Assembly: GCF_003293595.1 (NCBI RefSeq)
Contig: NZ_CP022162.1
Location: 2,142,327-2,206,326 of the forward strand
Direction of reading: 5' to 3'
From: Microbacterium sp. PM5
Lineage (GTDB): Bacteria > Actinomycetota > Actinomycetes > Actinomycetales > Microbacteriaceae
DNA: 64,000 nt
In this document: piece after piece, positions 42,033-50,666 of the stretch
Layout of the letters: every line of letters starts with the position of its first letter
Numbering within the stretch: the first letter of the stretch is position 1
The notes under the pieces: generated by a model
Told to the model about the DNA's origin: nothing
Seen by the model: only the letters and a program-made list of their open reading frames with translations
Database searches by the model: none
Made by a program: the position numbers and the translations under genes

Positions 42033-44960
42033 TTGCTCGTGCTCCTGGCTGCGTTCGCGGTGATTCCGCTGGCGCTGCCGTGGCTGGTCGGGCGAATCGG
42101 CTCGCGAGCATTCTTCGTCGCAGCGCTGCTGCCGGTCGTGGCCTTCGTCCATGCCGCCATGGCCACGCCCGAGGTCATCGCCGGTCGGGTGCCGGCCGAG
42201 TCCGTTCCTTGGATCCCCCAACTCGGCATCGATCTCTCGATGCGCATGGACACCCTCAGCTGGGTCCTCACGCTCATCGTCACCGGGGTGGGAGCGCTGG
42301 TCCTGCTGTATTGCCGCTGGTACTTCGACGGCAAGACGCAGGGCGTCGGCCTGTTCGCCGCGGTGCTCCTCGGGTTCGCGGGGGCGATGTACGGACTCGT
42401 CCTGGCGGACGACATCATCGTGCTCGTGATGTTCTGGGAGATCACCAGCATCCTGTCCTACCTGCTCATCGGCTTCTACCACGCGCGCGGCGCGAGCCGA
42501 CGAGCCGCCCTCCAGGCGCTGCTCGTCACGACGCTCGGCGGACTCGTGATGTTCGTCGGCGCGGTCATGCTCTCGGTGATCTACGGCACGAACAGCATCA
42601 CCGCGATCGTGAGCGGTGCGGCGGCCCTGCGGCCGGGAAGTGACGGACTGCTCGCCACCGCGATCGTTCTGCTGCTGGTCGGTGCGCTCAGCAAGTCGGC
42701 CATCTTCCCCTTCCACTTCTGGCTCCCCGGTGCGATGGCCGCGCCCACGCCCGTGAGTGCGTATCTGCATGCGGCCGCGATGGTCAAGGCCGGCATCTAT
42801 CTGATCGCCCGGCTCGCGCCGGCGTTCGCCGAGAACGAGCTGTGGCGACCGATTGTCATCGGTCTGGGCATCTTCACGATGCTGCTGGGCGGCTTCCAGG
42901 CGCTGCGCGAATCCGATCTCAAGCGCATCCTCGCGTTCGGCACGGTGAGCCAGCTCGGCATGCTCACGGTCGTTCTGGGCTACGGAGAGCGCAACTCCGC
43001 GCTCGCGGGCCTCGCGCTGCTGATCGGCCACGCGCTCTTCAAATCGGCGCTCTTCCTCGTGGTCGGCGTCATCGACCGTCAGCTGTCGACCCGTGACATC
43101 GGTGAACTGTCCGGCGTGGGTCGCCAGGCGCCGACGCTCGCGGTGGTCTCGATCATCGCCGTCGCGTCGATGGTGGGGTTCGCCCCCGCCGTCGGTTTCG
43201 TTGCGAAAGAGGCGGTGCTCAGCTCGCTGCTCGAAGGCGGCACGCGTCCTGATGCGCTCATCCCTCTGCTCGGCATCCTTCTCGGCTCGATCCTCACGAC
43301 CGCGTACGGTCTGCGTTTCGTGTGGGGCGCGTTCTGGACGAAGAAGGATGCCGACGGCGCGGCCCGCCCTGCCACGCAATGGCCCGATCCACCGCTGGGC
43401 TTCCTCGCGGCGCCGATCCTGTTGGCCGTCCTGACTCTCGCCGCCGGCTTCACGGCACCGCTGCTCGATCACGCCTTCTCCGGCTACGCCGACACGCTCC
43501 CCACCGCTGGCGGATATCCGTATCACCTGGCGCTCTGGCACGGATGGGAGCCTGCTCTGTTCCTGTCGCTGGGCAGCATCGCTCTGGGTGCGGTGGTGTT
43601 CACGATCGCGCAGCGCACGGGCCGCATGCCGCGTCGCGTGCTGCCGTTCACGGCCGCCGACGTCTACAACCTGGTGCTGCGCATGATCGCGCGCATCGCC
43701 GTGTGGACCACGACCTTCACCCAGCGGGGTTCGCTTCCGGTGTACGTCGGCACGATCTTCGTCGTCTTCGTGGCGGCCGAGGGCACGGCGCTGTTCGCGG
43801 GCCGCGACTGGCAGATCTCGCTCGACGCCTGGCAGACGCCGATGCAGCTGGTCGTCGCGCCGATCATGATCGTCGCGGGCATCTTCGCGGTACGGGCTCG
43901 GAAGCGCTACACCGGCGTCGTCCTCGTCTCGGCGACCGGACTCGGCATGATCGCCCTGTTCGCGACGAGCGGGGCACCCGACCTCGCACTGACGCAGATC
44001 CTCGTCGAGACGGTCACGCTCGTGGCGTTCGCACTGGTGCTGCGACGGATCCCCGCGCGCCTGGGCGAGCACAACGCCTCGGTCAAGCCGATCCTGCGGG
44101 CGATCCTCGCCGTCGCCGTCGGCGCCACGATGGCGATGGTCGCGATGGTCGCGACCGGTGCGCGCGTCGCGACGCCGATCTCCGATCGCTTCCCCGACCT
44201 CGCCTATGAGCTCGGGCACGGAAAGAACGTCGTGAACGTCGCCCTCGTCGACCTGCGCGGCTGGGACACGATGGGCGAGCTGTCGGTCCTGATCCTCGCC
44301 GCCACCGGGGTGGCCTCGCTGGTGTTCGTCACCCACCGCTCCGATCTCATCTCGCGATCGATCTCGGCGCTGCCGACGGGGGTCACCCGCACGCGGCGGC
44401 CCCTCATCGAGACCGCGGAGGGGCCGCGTCCCCGCGGAAGCGATCCCGACAGCACGCGTCAGACATGGCTCGTGGGTGGACAGAAGGTACGCCCGGAGAA
44501 TCGGTCGATCCTGCTCGAAGTCATCGTTCGGATCCTCTTCCACACGATCATCGTCGTGTCGATCTACCTGCTCTTCGCCGGTCACAACCTTCCCGGCGGC
44601 GGCTTTGCGGGTGGCCTGGTCGCCGGTATGGCGCTGGTCATGCGCTACGTCGCCGGTGGTCGGTACGAGCTCGGGGCGGCCGCCCCCACGGATGCCGGGC
44701 GCCTTCTCGGTGCGGGGATGACGCTCGCCGTGGCCTCCGCGGTGGTGCCGCTGCTGTTCGGCCTGCCGCCCCTGAAGAGCGTGTTCTGGGAGGCGGAGAT
44801 CCCGGTCGTCGGTCACATCGAGTTCGTGACGTCGACGCTCTTCGACATCGGTGTCTACCTCGTCGTGATCGGTCTCGTGCTCGACGTGCTGCGTTCGCTC
44901 GGTGGCGAGGTCGACCGGCAGACGCAGGAGCTTCGCGAGAGGGGGGTGCTCGTCTCGTGA
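42033..44960 (+). CDS. mrpA: Na+/H+ antiporter subunit A-B fusion
   Basis: A 975-residue membrane protein. TTG start at 42033 with AGGAGG (42022-42027). The NuoL-like part (about 1-770) has the proton-channel helices (VLVMFWEITSILSYLLIGFYHARG; LLLVGALSKSAIFPFHFWLPGAMAAPTPVSAYLHAAAMVKAG) and the MrpA-specific C-domain. From about residue 830 an MrpB domain follows (ILLEVIVRILFHTIIVVSIYLLFAGHNLPGGGFAGGLVAG). MrpA and MrpB are thus one polypeptide, and no separate mrpB is present. It is the core of the seven-part Mrp complex that expels Na+ in exchange for H+. Confidence 0.93.
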   Translation: MLVLLAAFAVIPLALPWLVGRIGSRAFFVAALLPVVAFVHAAMATPEVIAGRVPAESVPWIPQLGIDLSMRMDTLSWVLTLIVTGVGALVLLYCRWYFDGKTQGVGLFAAVLLGFAGAMYGLVLADDIIVLVMFWEITSILSYLLIGFYHARGASRRAALQALLVTTLGGLVMFVGAVMLSVIYGTNSITAIVSGAAALRPGSDGLLATAIVLLLVGALSKSAIFPFHFWLPGAMAAPTPVSAYLHAAAMVKAGIYLIARLAPAFAENELWRPIVIGLGIFTMLLGGFQALRESDLKRILAFGTVSQLGMLTVVLGYGERNSALAGLALLIGHALFKSALFLVVGVIDRQLSTRDIGELSGVGRQAPTLAVVSIIAVASMVGFAPAVGFVAKEAVLSSLLEGGTRPDALIPLLGILLGSILTTAYGLRFVWGAFWTKKDADGAARPATQWPDPPLGFLAAPILLAVLTLAAGFTAPLLDHAFSGYADTLPTAGGYPYHLALWHGWEPALFLSLGSIALGAVVFTIAQRTGRMPRRVLPFTAADVYNLVLRMIARIAVWTTTFTQRGSLPVYVGTIFVVFVAAEGTALFAGRDWQISLDAWQTPMQLVVAPIMIVAGIFAVRARKRYTGVVLVSATGLGMIALFATSGAPDLALTQILVETVTLVAFALVLRRIPARLGEHNASVKPILRAILAVAVGATMAMVAMVATGARVATPISDRFPDLAYELGHGKNVVNVALVDLRGWDTMGELSVLILAATGVASLVFVTHRSDLISRSISALPTGVTRTRRPLIETAEGPRPRGSDPDSTRQTWLVGGQKVRPENRSILLEVIVRILFHTIIVVSIYLLFAGHNLPGGGFAGGLVAGMALVMRYVAGGRYELGAAAPTDAGRLLGAGMTLAVASAVVPLLFGLPPLKSVFWEAEIPVVGHIEFVTSTLFDIGVYLVVIGLVLDVLRSLGGEVDRQTQELRERGVLVS

Positions 44961-45502
44961 CCGTCTCGGCCGTTCTCATCGTCATCATGGCCGCCCTCTT
45001 CGCGTGCGGCGTCTACGCCATGCTCGAGCGCAGCCTCACCCGCGTGCTCATCGGCTTCCTGCTGCTGGGCAACGCCACCAACCTGTTCCTGCTCGTCGTC
45101 ATGGGCCGCCCCGGCATCGCCCCGTTCTTCGGTGCGGGCGGCGTCGACGAGATGAGCGACCCGCTGCCGCAGGCGCTGACGTTGACGGCGATCGTCATCA
45201 CCTTCGCCGTCTCGGCCTTCCTGCTCGCGCTCATCTACCGCTCGTGGCAGCTCGGCCAGGCCGACACGGTGGTCGACGACGAGGAAGACATCGCCGTGCG
45301 TGATCGCGGTGCCGTCGAAGAGGACGAGATGGACGACGAGACGTCCATCGAGGACGAGGACGAGGACGCGACGACCGACTTCATCGGCACCGAGACCGCC
45401 CCGATCACGGTCCTGCACCATCGCGATCTCGACGGCATCCGCGACGACGCCCCCGTCGACCGTCCGGGTCGAGACGGCCGAGAGGGCGGTGATGCGCGAT
45501 GA
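44957..45502 (+). CDS. mrpC: Na+/H+ antiporter subunit C
   Basis: A 181-residue NuoK-like subunit with three membrane segments (about 3-23, 28-50, 75-97; LLGNATNLFLLVVMG; PLPQALTLTAIVITFAVSAF). The GTG start overlaps the mrpA stop. Normal MrpC is roughly 110-130 residues; here an acidic cytoplasmic tail (for example DDEEDIAVRDRG and EEDEMDDETS) adds about 70 residues. The tail's role is unknown. Confidence 0.9.
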   Translation: MTVSAVLIVIMAALFACGVYAMLERSLTRVLIGFLLLGNATNLFLLVVMGRPGIAPFFGAGGVDEMSDPLPQALTLTAIVITFAVSAFLLALIYRSWQLGQADTVVDDEEDIAVRDRGAVEEDEMDDETSIEDEDEDATTDFIGTETAPITVLHHRDLDGIRDDAPVDRPGRDGREGGDAR

Positions 45503-47064
45503 GCGCTCTGGTTCCCCTTCTCGTCGCCCTGCCGTTGCTCGGCGCCGGCATCGCGCTCGTCTTCGGTCGCCAGCGCCGCGTTCAGGTCGGTGTGTCGGTC
45601 GTCACGCTCACCCTCGTGCTGGCGATCGCCGCCGTGCTCCTGTACACCGTCGACTCGTCGGGGCAGGCGATCGCCGTGTCGGTGGGCGGCTGGCCGATTC
45701 CGTTCGGGATCGTGCTGTACGTCGATCGTCTCGCGGCGCTGCTCGTGGTGATCTCGAGCATCGTGCTGCTTGCCGTTCTGCTCTTCTCCGTCGGGCAGGG
45801 CGCCGCCGACGGCGACGACGACACCCCCGTGACGATCTTCCACCCCTCGTATCTCATCCTGTCGGCGGGCATCTTCAACGCGTTCATCGCGGGCGACCTC
45901 TTCAACCTGTACGTCGGCTTCGAGATCCTGCTGGTCGCCTCGTACGTGCTCATCACCCTCGGTTCCACGGAGTCGCGCATCCGCGCCGGAGTCGTCTACA
46001 TCGTCGTCTCGCTCGTCTCCTCGATCCTCTTCCTCGCCGCCATCGCTGCCATCTACGGTGCCTTGGGCACCGTGAACATCGCGCAGCTGGCCGAGCGGAT
46101 GACAGAGCTTCCCGATTCGACGCAGCTCGTCCTGCATCTGATGCTGCTGCTCGCCTTCAGCATCAAGGCGGCCGTGTTCCCGCTGTCGTTCTGGCTGCCC
46201 GACTCGTACCCGACCGCGCCGGCACCCGTCACCGCGGTCTTCGCAGGCCTTCTGACGAAGGTCGGCGTCTACGCGATGATCCGCACCGAGACGCAGATCT
46301 TCCGGGACAACGACGTCAACACGCTGCTGCTGATCGTCGCGCTGGCGACCATGATTGTCGGCGTCCTCGGCGCGCTGGCCCAAGCCGAGCTCAAGCGCAT
46401 CCTGTCGTTCACACTCGTCAGCCACGTCGGCTACCTCGTGTTCGGGCTCGCGATCGCGACGCCTCTCGCTCTCGGCGCGACCATCTACTACATGGTCCAC
46501 CACATCATCGTGCAGACCACGCTCTTCCTCGCGGTCGGGCTCGTCGAGCGTCGTGCCGGCTCGACATCGATCCTCAAGGTCAAGGGGCTGATGCGCGCCG
46601 CACCCCTGCTCGCGGTGCTGTTCTTCATCCCGGCGATCAACCTCGGCGGGCTGCCGCCGTTCTCGGGATTCATCGGCAAGCTCGCGCTGTTCGACGCGGC
46701 GGCCGAGGTCGGCACGCCGCTCATGTACCTCCTGATCATCGGCGGCATCGTCACGTCGCTGTTGACCCTGTACACCCTCATGCGCGCGTGGAACCTCGCC
46801 TTCTGGCGCGAGGACGACGACCATTCGGAGGAGACCGGCGTCGTCGAGCGCATCTCGTACCTCGGTGACGCCCCGGCAGCCGACGACGAGGGCGCGCGTC
46901 GCGTCATTCCGCGCATCATGACCGCGACGACGGCGGGGATGGTCGCGGTCACGGTCGCCCTCACGGTCTTCGCCGGTCCCCTCTACGCGCTGTGCGCGAG
47001 CATCGGCGACGCGCTGCTCACGCCCGTGACACTGGTGCAGCTCGACGACGGGGGCGGATCATGA
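45499..47064 (+). CDS. mrpD: Na+/H+ antiporter subunit D
   Basis: A 521-residue NuoN/NuoM-like subunit with about 14 membrane segments. Key regions: NAFIAGDLFNLYVGFEILLVASYVLI (conserved Glu), LLAFSIKAAVFPLSFWLPDSYPTAPAPVTAVFAGLLTKVGVYAMIR (conserved Lys), and INLGGLPPFSGFIGKLALF. It is the second proton-translocating antiporter-like module of Mrp. 4-bp overlaps at both ends. Confidence 0.93.
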   Translation: MSALVPLLVALPLLGAGIALVFGRQRRVQVGVSVVTLTLVLAIAAVLLYTVDSSGQAIAVSVGGWPIPFGIVLYVDRLAALLVVISSIVLLAVLLFSVGQGAADGDDDTPVTIFHPSYLILSAGIFNAFIAGDLFNLYVGFEILLVASYVLITLGSTESRIRAGVVYIVVSLVSSILFLAAIAAIYGALGTVNIAQLAERMTELPDSTQLVLHLMLLLAFSIKAAVFPLSFWLPDSYPTAPAPVTAVFAGLLTKVGVYAMIRTETQIFRDNDVNTLLLIVALATMIVGVLGALAQAELKRILSFTLVSHVGYLVFGLAIATPLALGATIYYMVHHIIVQTTLFLAVGLVERRAGSTSILKVKGLMRAAPLLAVLFFIPAINLGGLPPFSGFIGKLALFDAAAEVGTPLMYLLIIGGIVTSLLTLYTLMRAWNLAFWREDDDHSEETGVVERISYLGDAPAADDEGARRVIPRIMTATTAGMVAVTVALTVFAGPLYALCASIGDALLTPVTLVQLDDGGGS

Positions 47065-47642
47065 GTCCGACGTCGTCGGTGGCGGCTGCCGTCTGGCGCC
47101 AGCTTCCCTTCTTCGTGTGGCTGGTCGCCCTGTGGATGCTGCTGTGGGGTCAGTTCACGGTGCTCGCCGCCGTGACCGGCGTCGTCGTGGCGCTCGTGGT
47201 CACCCGCGTGTTCCGCCTGCCGGCGGTCGAGCTGTCGGGACGGGTGAATCTCTGGTACGGCCTCGTCTTCGTGGTGATGTTCTTCCTCGCTCTGATCCGT
47301 GGTTCCTTGCTCGTCGCGTGGCAGACCCTCAATCCGCGGCGCTATCCGGGCACCGCGGTGATCGCGGTGCCGCTGCGCACCGACGACGACCTGATCATGG
47401 CCCACGTCGGCGTGACGGCGTCGCTCATCCCGGGCTCGCTGATCGTCGACGTCGACCGTGACCGGCGCATCCTCTTCCTGCACGTCATCGGCGTCTCCTC
47501 CGCCGAGGATGTGGAGAAGCAGCGCCGCGCCGTGCAGGGCTGGGAGGCGCGCATCGTGCGCGCGGTGGGATCGCGCGCCCAGCTGCGGGCCATTCAGCAG
47601 ATCGGTGCGCGCTCGCCGCGGGAAGGCGGCGCACCTCGATGA
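47061..47642 (+). CDS. mrpE: Na+/H+ antiporter subunit E
   Basis: A 193-residue MrpE with two N-terminal membrane segments (WLVALWMLLWGQFTVLAAVTGVVVALVV; YGLVFVVMFFLALI) and the conserved soluble part TLNPRRYPGTAVIAVPLRTDDDLIMAHVGVTASLIPGSLIVDVD, which ends in a family-typical signature. It supports assembly of the complex. It overlaps mrpD and mrpF. Confidence 0.92.
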   Translation: MSPTSSVAAAVWRQLPFFVWLVALWMLLWGQFTVLAAVTGVVVALVVTRVFRLPAVELSGRVNLWYGLVFVVMFFLALIRGSLLVAWQTLNPRRYPGTAVIAVPLRTDDDLIMAHVGVTASLIPGSLIVDVDRDRRILFLHVIGVSSAEDVEKQRRAVQGWEARIVRAVGSRAQLRAIQQIGARSPREGGAPR

Positions 47643-47908
47643 CCGTTCTCATCATCGCCATCTACGTCGTCTTCGCGGCGGCGGGCCTTCTCACGCTGTG
47701 GCGCATCATCGTGGGGCCGTCGATCCTCGACCGCGCCGTGGCATCGGACGTGCTGCTGACGCTCGTCATGTGCGCCCTGGGCGCGGACATGGTGATCAAC
47801 CACCACACCCGGTCGCTGCCGGCGCTGCTCATCATCGCCGCCGTCGGTGTCTTCGGCTCCATCGCAGTGGCGCGCTTCGTCGCACGAAGGGACAACACCG
47901 ACCGATGA
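47639..47908 (+). CDS. mrpF: Na+/H+ antiporter subunit F
   Basis: An 89-residue three-segment subunit with the conserved IIVGPSILDRAVASDVLLTLVMC of MrpF and a basic C-terminal end (VARRDNTDR). 4-bp overlaps with mrpE and mrpG. Confidence 0.92.
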   Translation: MTVLIIAIYVVFAAAGLLTLWRIIVGPSILDRAVASDVLLTLVMCALGADMVINHHTRSLPALLIIAAVGVFGSIAVARFVARRDNTDR

Positions 47909-48261
47909 ACGATCTCCTCGACATCGCGGCCCTCGTGCTCGTGCTCATCGGCGGCTTGCTGTGCGTCACGGCGGCGATCGGGCTGCTGCGCTTTCGCGAT
48001 GTGCCGACGCGGCTGCATGCCGCGACGAAGCCGCAGGTGCTCGGGCTCATTCTCATCTGCCTCGCGATCGCGCTGTCGCTGCGGAGCTGGCCGGTGGTCG
48101 CCTTCCTCGTCCCCGTGGTGATGATGCAGCTGGCCACCGCGCCGCTGTCGGCGCACATGGTCGGACGCCAGGCCTATCGCAACGGCACGATCGACGAACG
48201 CTCGCTGTACGTCGACGAGCTCGACGAGGCCCGTCGCACGCCCCCTGCGGCGGGCGGCTGA
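47905..48261 (+). CDS. mrpG: Na+/H+ antiporter subunit G
   Basis: A 118-residue subunit, the last gene of the operon. Three membrane segments and the MrpG signature AAIGLLRFRDVPTRLHAATKPQVLGLILI. A hydrophilic C-terminal tail of about 30 residues follows the last segment. With MrpAB, C, D, E and F the complex appears complete. Confidence 0.92.
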   Translation: MNDLLDIAALVLVLIGGLLCVTAAIGLLRFRDVPTRLHAATKPQVLGLILICLAIALSLRSWPVVAFLVPVVMMQLATAPLSAHMVGRQAYRNGTIDERSLYVDELDEARRTPPAAGG

Positions 48262-48362
48262 GCGCGAGAACTCCTCCCCATCGGCGGATGTGCGGGCGCT
48301 GCCGGCGGCACGTGTGGACAACGGCGCACACGTCCGGCATCGCCGCCACACTGGACGAGTCG

Positions 48363-48402
48363 GGGGCCGGACCGTCAACTGGGGGGTCACAGGTCCGGCC
48401 CC
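48363..48402 (+). terminator. Probable terminator of the mrp operon
   Basis: Perfect 11-bp stem GGGGCCGGACC/GGTCCGGCCCC (48363-48373 with 48392-48402, 18-nt loop), about 100 bp beyond mrpG. The rest of this 264-bp gap holds no recognisable gene. Confidence 0.5.
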
Positions 48403-48525
48403 GGCATCCCTCCCCTCGGTCCGCGGCCGTGTCCCCCGATCGGCGGGAAAGTCCGGTCGCTCGGGCGATGCGGCCGACGCGGCGTGCTGGTGGACTGGAA
48501 GAACCGCGTGAGAGAGGCACGAATC

Positions 48526-49092
48526 ATGACAACCGCGAGCACGCCACCCCTGACGCTCGAGCCGGCGATCCGCGACGACCTCGCCGACGTCGGTCGGCGC
48601 ATTCAGGCGGCTTTCGCCCCCGCCGTGGAGAAGGAGACGGGGCAGCCCAGCACGGAACCCATTCCCAGCGATCGTGAGCTCGCAGAGTCGTTCGATGCTC
48701 CCGATGCCGAGGTGCTGCACCTGCTCGAGAACGGCGAACGCGTCGGAGGGGCGGTCGTCGTTCCGGGCCGGGAGGCGGGCCGCCGCGCGCTGGAGCTGTT
48801 CTTCATCGATGTCGGTCGCGAGGGCAAGGGACTCGGTCGGCGGGCGTGGCGCGCGATCGAGGAGCGCTACCCCGACACCCGCGTCTGGGAGACCTTCACG
48901 CCGCACTTCGAGGTGCGCAACATCCACTTCTACATCAACGTCTGCGGCTTTCACGCGGTCGAGTTCTTCCACGAGGGCCACCCGCATCCCGGCCCGCTCG
49001 AGGAGCCGGATGCAGCGGATCGACCGGGTGAGAGCTTCGACGGCGAGGATCGCGGCTTCCGTTTCGAGAAGGTCATGCTGCCGCTGCGGTGA
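48526..49092 (+). CDS. GNAT family N-acetyltransferase
   Basis: A 188-residue acetyltransferase-fold protein. The acetyl-CoA loop is visible as LFFIDVGREGKGLGRRAWRAIEERYP (motif A, residues about 88-113), followed by WETFTPHFEVRNIHFYINVCGFHAVEFF (motif B), usual for GNAT enzymes acting on small molecules or antibiotics. AGAGAGG precedes ATG 48526. Substrate unknown. Confidence 0.82.
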   Translation: MTTASTPPLTLEPAIRDDLADVGRRIQAAFAPAVEKETGQPSTEPIPSDRELAESFDAPDAEVLHLLENGERVGGAVVVPGREAGRRALELFFIDVGREGKGLGRRAWRAIEERYPDTRVWETFTPHFEVRNIHFYINVCGFHAVEFFHEGHPHPGPLEEPDAADRPGESFDGEDRGFRFEKVMLPLR

Positions 49093-49111
49093 CGCGCCTC
49101 GCGCAGCGACC

Positions 49112-50578
49112 TCAGGGTGCGAGTGACGGCGTGCGGGCCATCCCGAACTCGTGTCGCAGCACACTCCGCGCGGCGAACCATCCCGACTGCCCGTGCACAC
49201 CCGGCCCGGGGCTCGTCGCCGCGCCGCAGAGGTAGACGCCCGGCAGGGGTGTTCGCCATGGCTCAGTACTGAGCACGGGCCGTGCGAGCAGCTGGCGCAG
49301 GGTCGCGGCGCCGGCCGCGATGTCGCCGCCGATGTAGTTCGGGTTGTCGGCCTCGAGCTGCGCGGCCGACGTGCTGCGCGACGTGATGATGACATCGCGG
49401 AATCCGGGTGCGACGTTCTCGATCGCGCGGGTGACGGCCTCGGTCTGGTCGAGCGTCGAACCGGCCGGCACGTGCGTGTACGCCCAGAGGGCGTGGTGGC
49501 CGTGCGGCGCCCGTGTCGCGTCGAAGACCGATGGCTGGGAGACGAGCACATAGGGGGATGCCGCGTGTCGCCCGGCGAGCACCTCGCGTTCGGCCGCAGC
49601 GATGCGGGCGCGCGTGCCGCCGATGTGCACCGTGCCGGCCTCGGCGATCCGCTCGTCGGCCCAGGGGACCGGACCCGAGAGAGCGAACTGCACCTTGGCC
49701 GAGCCGCTGCCGTAGCGGAACCGCTCCAGGCGCCGCCGGTAGCCGCTCGGCAGCCGCTCGCCGGCGAGCCGCACGAGCGCGCGCGGGGTGACGTCGAGCA
49801 CCACCGCGCGGGCGTTCAGCTCGTCGAGCGAGGCGATCTCGTGGTCGAGCACGATCTCGCCGCCGTGTGCGCGGAGATCGTCGGCGAGGGCGTCGGAGAT
49901 CGCCTGGGAGCCGCCCATCGGGATCGGCCAACCGGCCGCGTGCGCGTGCGTCTGCAGGGCGAGGCCGGCGGCCGCGGCGATCAGGCTCGGCTGCGGCGCG
50001 ATCGCATGGGCGGCGACACCGGTGATCATCGCCGGAGCGACGGCGCCGCTGAAGGGCGCATTCCAGGCGGCGCTGCCCTGCAGAACCGCCCGCGCGCCGA
50101 AGCGGGCGCTGACGAGAGGATGCGGAGGCACGCGCAGCAGAGGGGAACCCGTGAACCGGGCGATCTCGCGCGAACGCGCGGCGAGCGGCGCGATCAGGCG
50201 GCGGTAGGTGGCGCCGTCGCGGCCCAGGCTTTCGACCGTGCGCTCCAGATCGCGATAGGCGATGCCGGAGCCGCCGTCGGCGGCGCTCAAGGGATGTGCG
50301 AACGAGATCTCCGGTGTGACGAACTGCACGCGACGCGCGAGCCCGAAGGCGCGGAAGAAGGGTGAGGCCAGGGCCAACGGATGCACGGCCGAGCACGTGT
50401 CGTGCTGGTATCCGGGCGCGACCGTCTCGGCGGTGCGGGCTCCGCCGCCGAGGTGCGACATCCGCTCGAAGACGCGCACTGACAGGCCCGCCCGCGCGAG
50501 CGTGACCGCGGCGGCCAGGGCGTTGGGGCCCGATCCCACCACCTCGACGTCGGTCATCGGCCATGCGCTGGTCGCCAT
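49112..50578 (-). CDS. FAD-dependent oxidoreductase (phytoene desaturase-like)
   Basis: A 488-residue COG1233-type flavoprotein. FAD-binding: VEVVGSGPNALAAAVTLARAGLSVRVFER (about 10-38) and HLGGGARTAE; the second FAD contact near the end is PGVYLCGAATSPGPGVHGQSGW. PIPMGGSQAISDALADDLRAHGGEI is typical of amine oxidase/carotenoid desaturase relatives. GGAGGAGG fixes the start at 50578. There are no carotenoid genes nearby, so the substrate is open. Confidence 0.82.
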   Translation of the reverse strand: MATSAWPMTDVEVVGSGPNALAAAVTLARAGLSVRVFERMSHLGGGARTAETVAPGYQHDTCSAVHPLALASPFFRAFGLARRVQFVTPEISFAHPLSAADGGSGIAYRDLERTVESLGRDGATYRRLIAPLAARSREIARFTGSPLLRVPPHPLVSARFGARAVLQGSAAWNAPFSGAVAPAMITGVAAHAIAPQPSLIAAAAGLALQTHAHAAGWPIPMGGSQAISDALADDLRAHGGEIVLDHEIASLDELNARAVVLDVTPRALVRLAGERLPSGYRRRLERFRYGSGSAKVQFALSGPVPWADERIAEAGTVHIGGTRARIAAAEREVLAGRHAASPYVLVSQPSVFDATRAPHGHHALWAYTHVPAGSTLDQTEAVTRAIENVAPGFRDVIITSRSTSAAQLEADNPNYIGGDIAAGAATLRQLLARPVLSTEPWRTPLPGVYLCGAATSPGPGVHGQSGWFAARSVLRHEFGMARTPSLAP

Positions 50579-50615
50579 GGAGCCTCCTCCGGGGTCCCTT
50601 CCCATCGTAGAGGCG

Positions 50616-50644
50616 GGCCGCCCGCCGCCGCCGGGCGGGCGGCC
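50616..50644 (-). terminator. Hairpin terminator of the YhgE/Pip operon
   Basis: Perfect 11-bp stem GGCCGCCCGCC/GGCGGGCGGCC with 7-nt loop, 22 bp beyond the stop of the YhgE/Pip gene. Confidence 0.6.
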
Positions 50645-50666
50645 GACGGGACGATGCCCCGGCGCC

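Noticed and set aside
41826..44816. 996-codon frame antisense to mrpA
   Set aside because: Composition is Arg/Glu/Gln/His-rich with no fold; it mirrors membrane-protein codons of the real gene.
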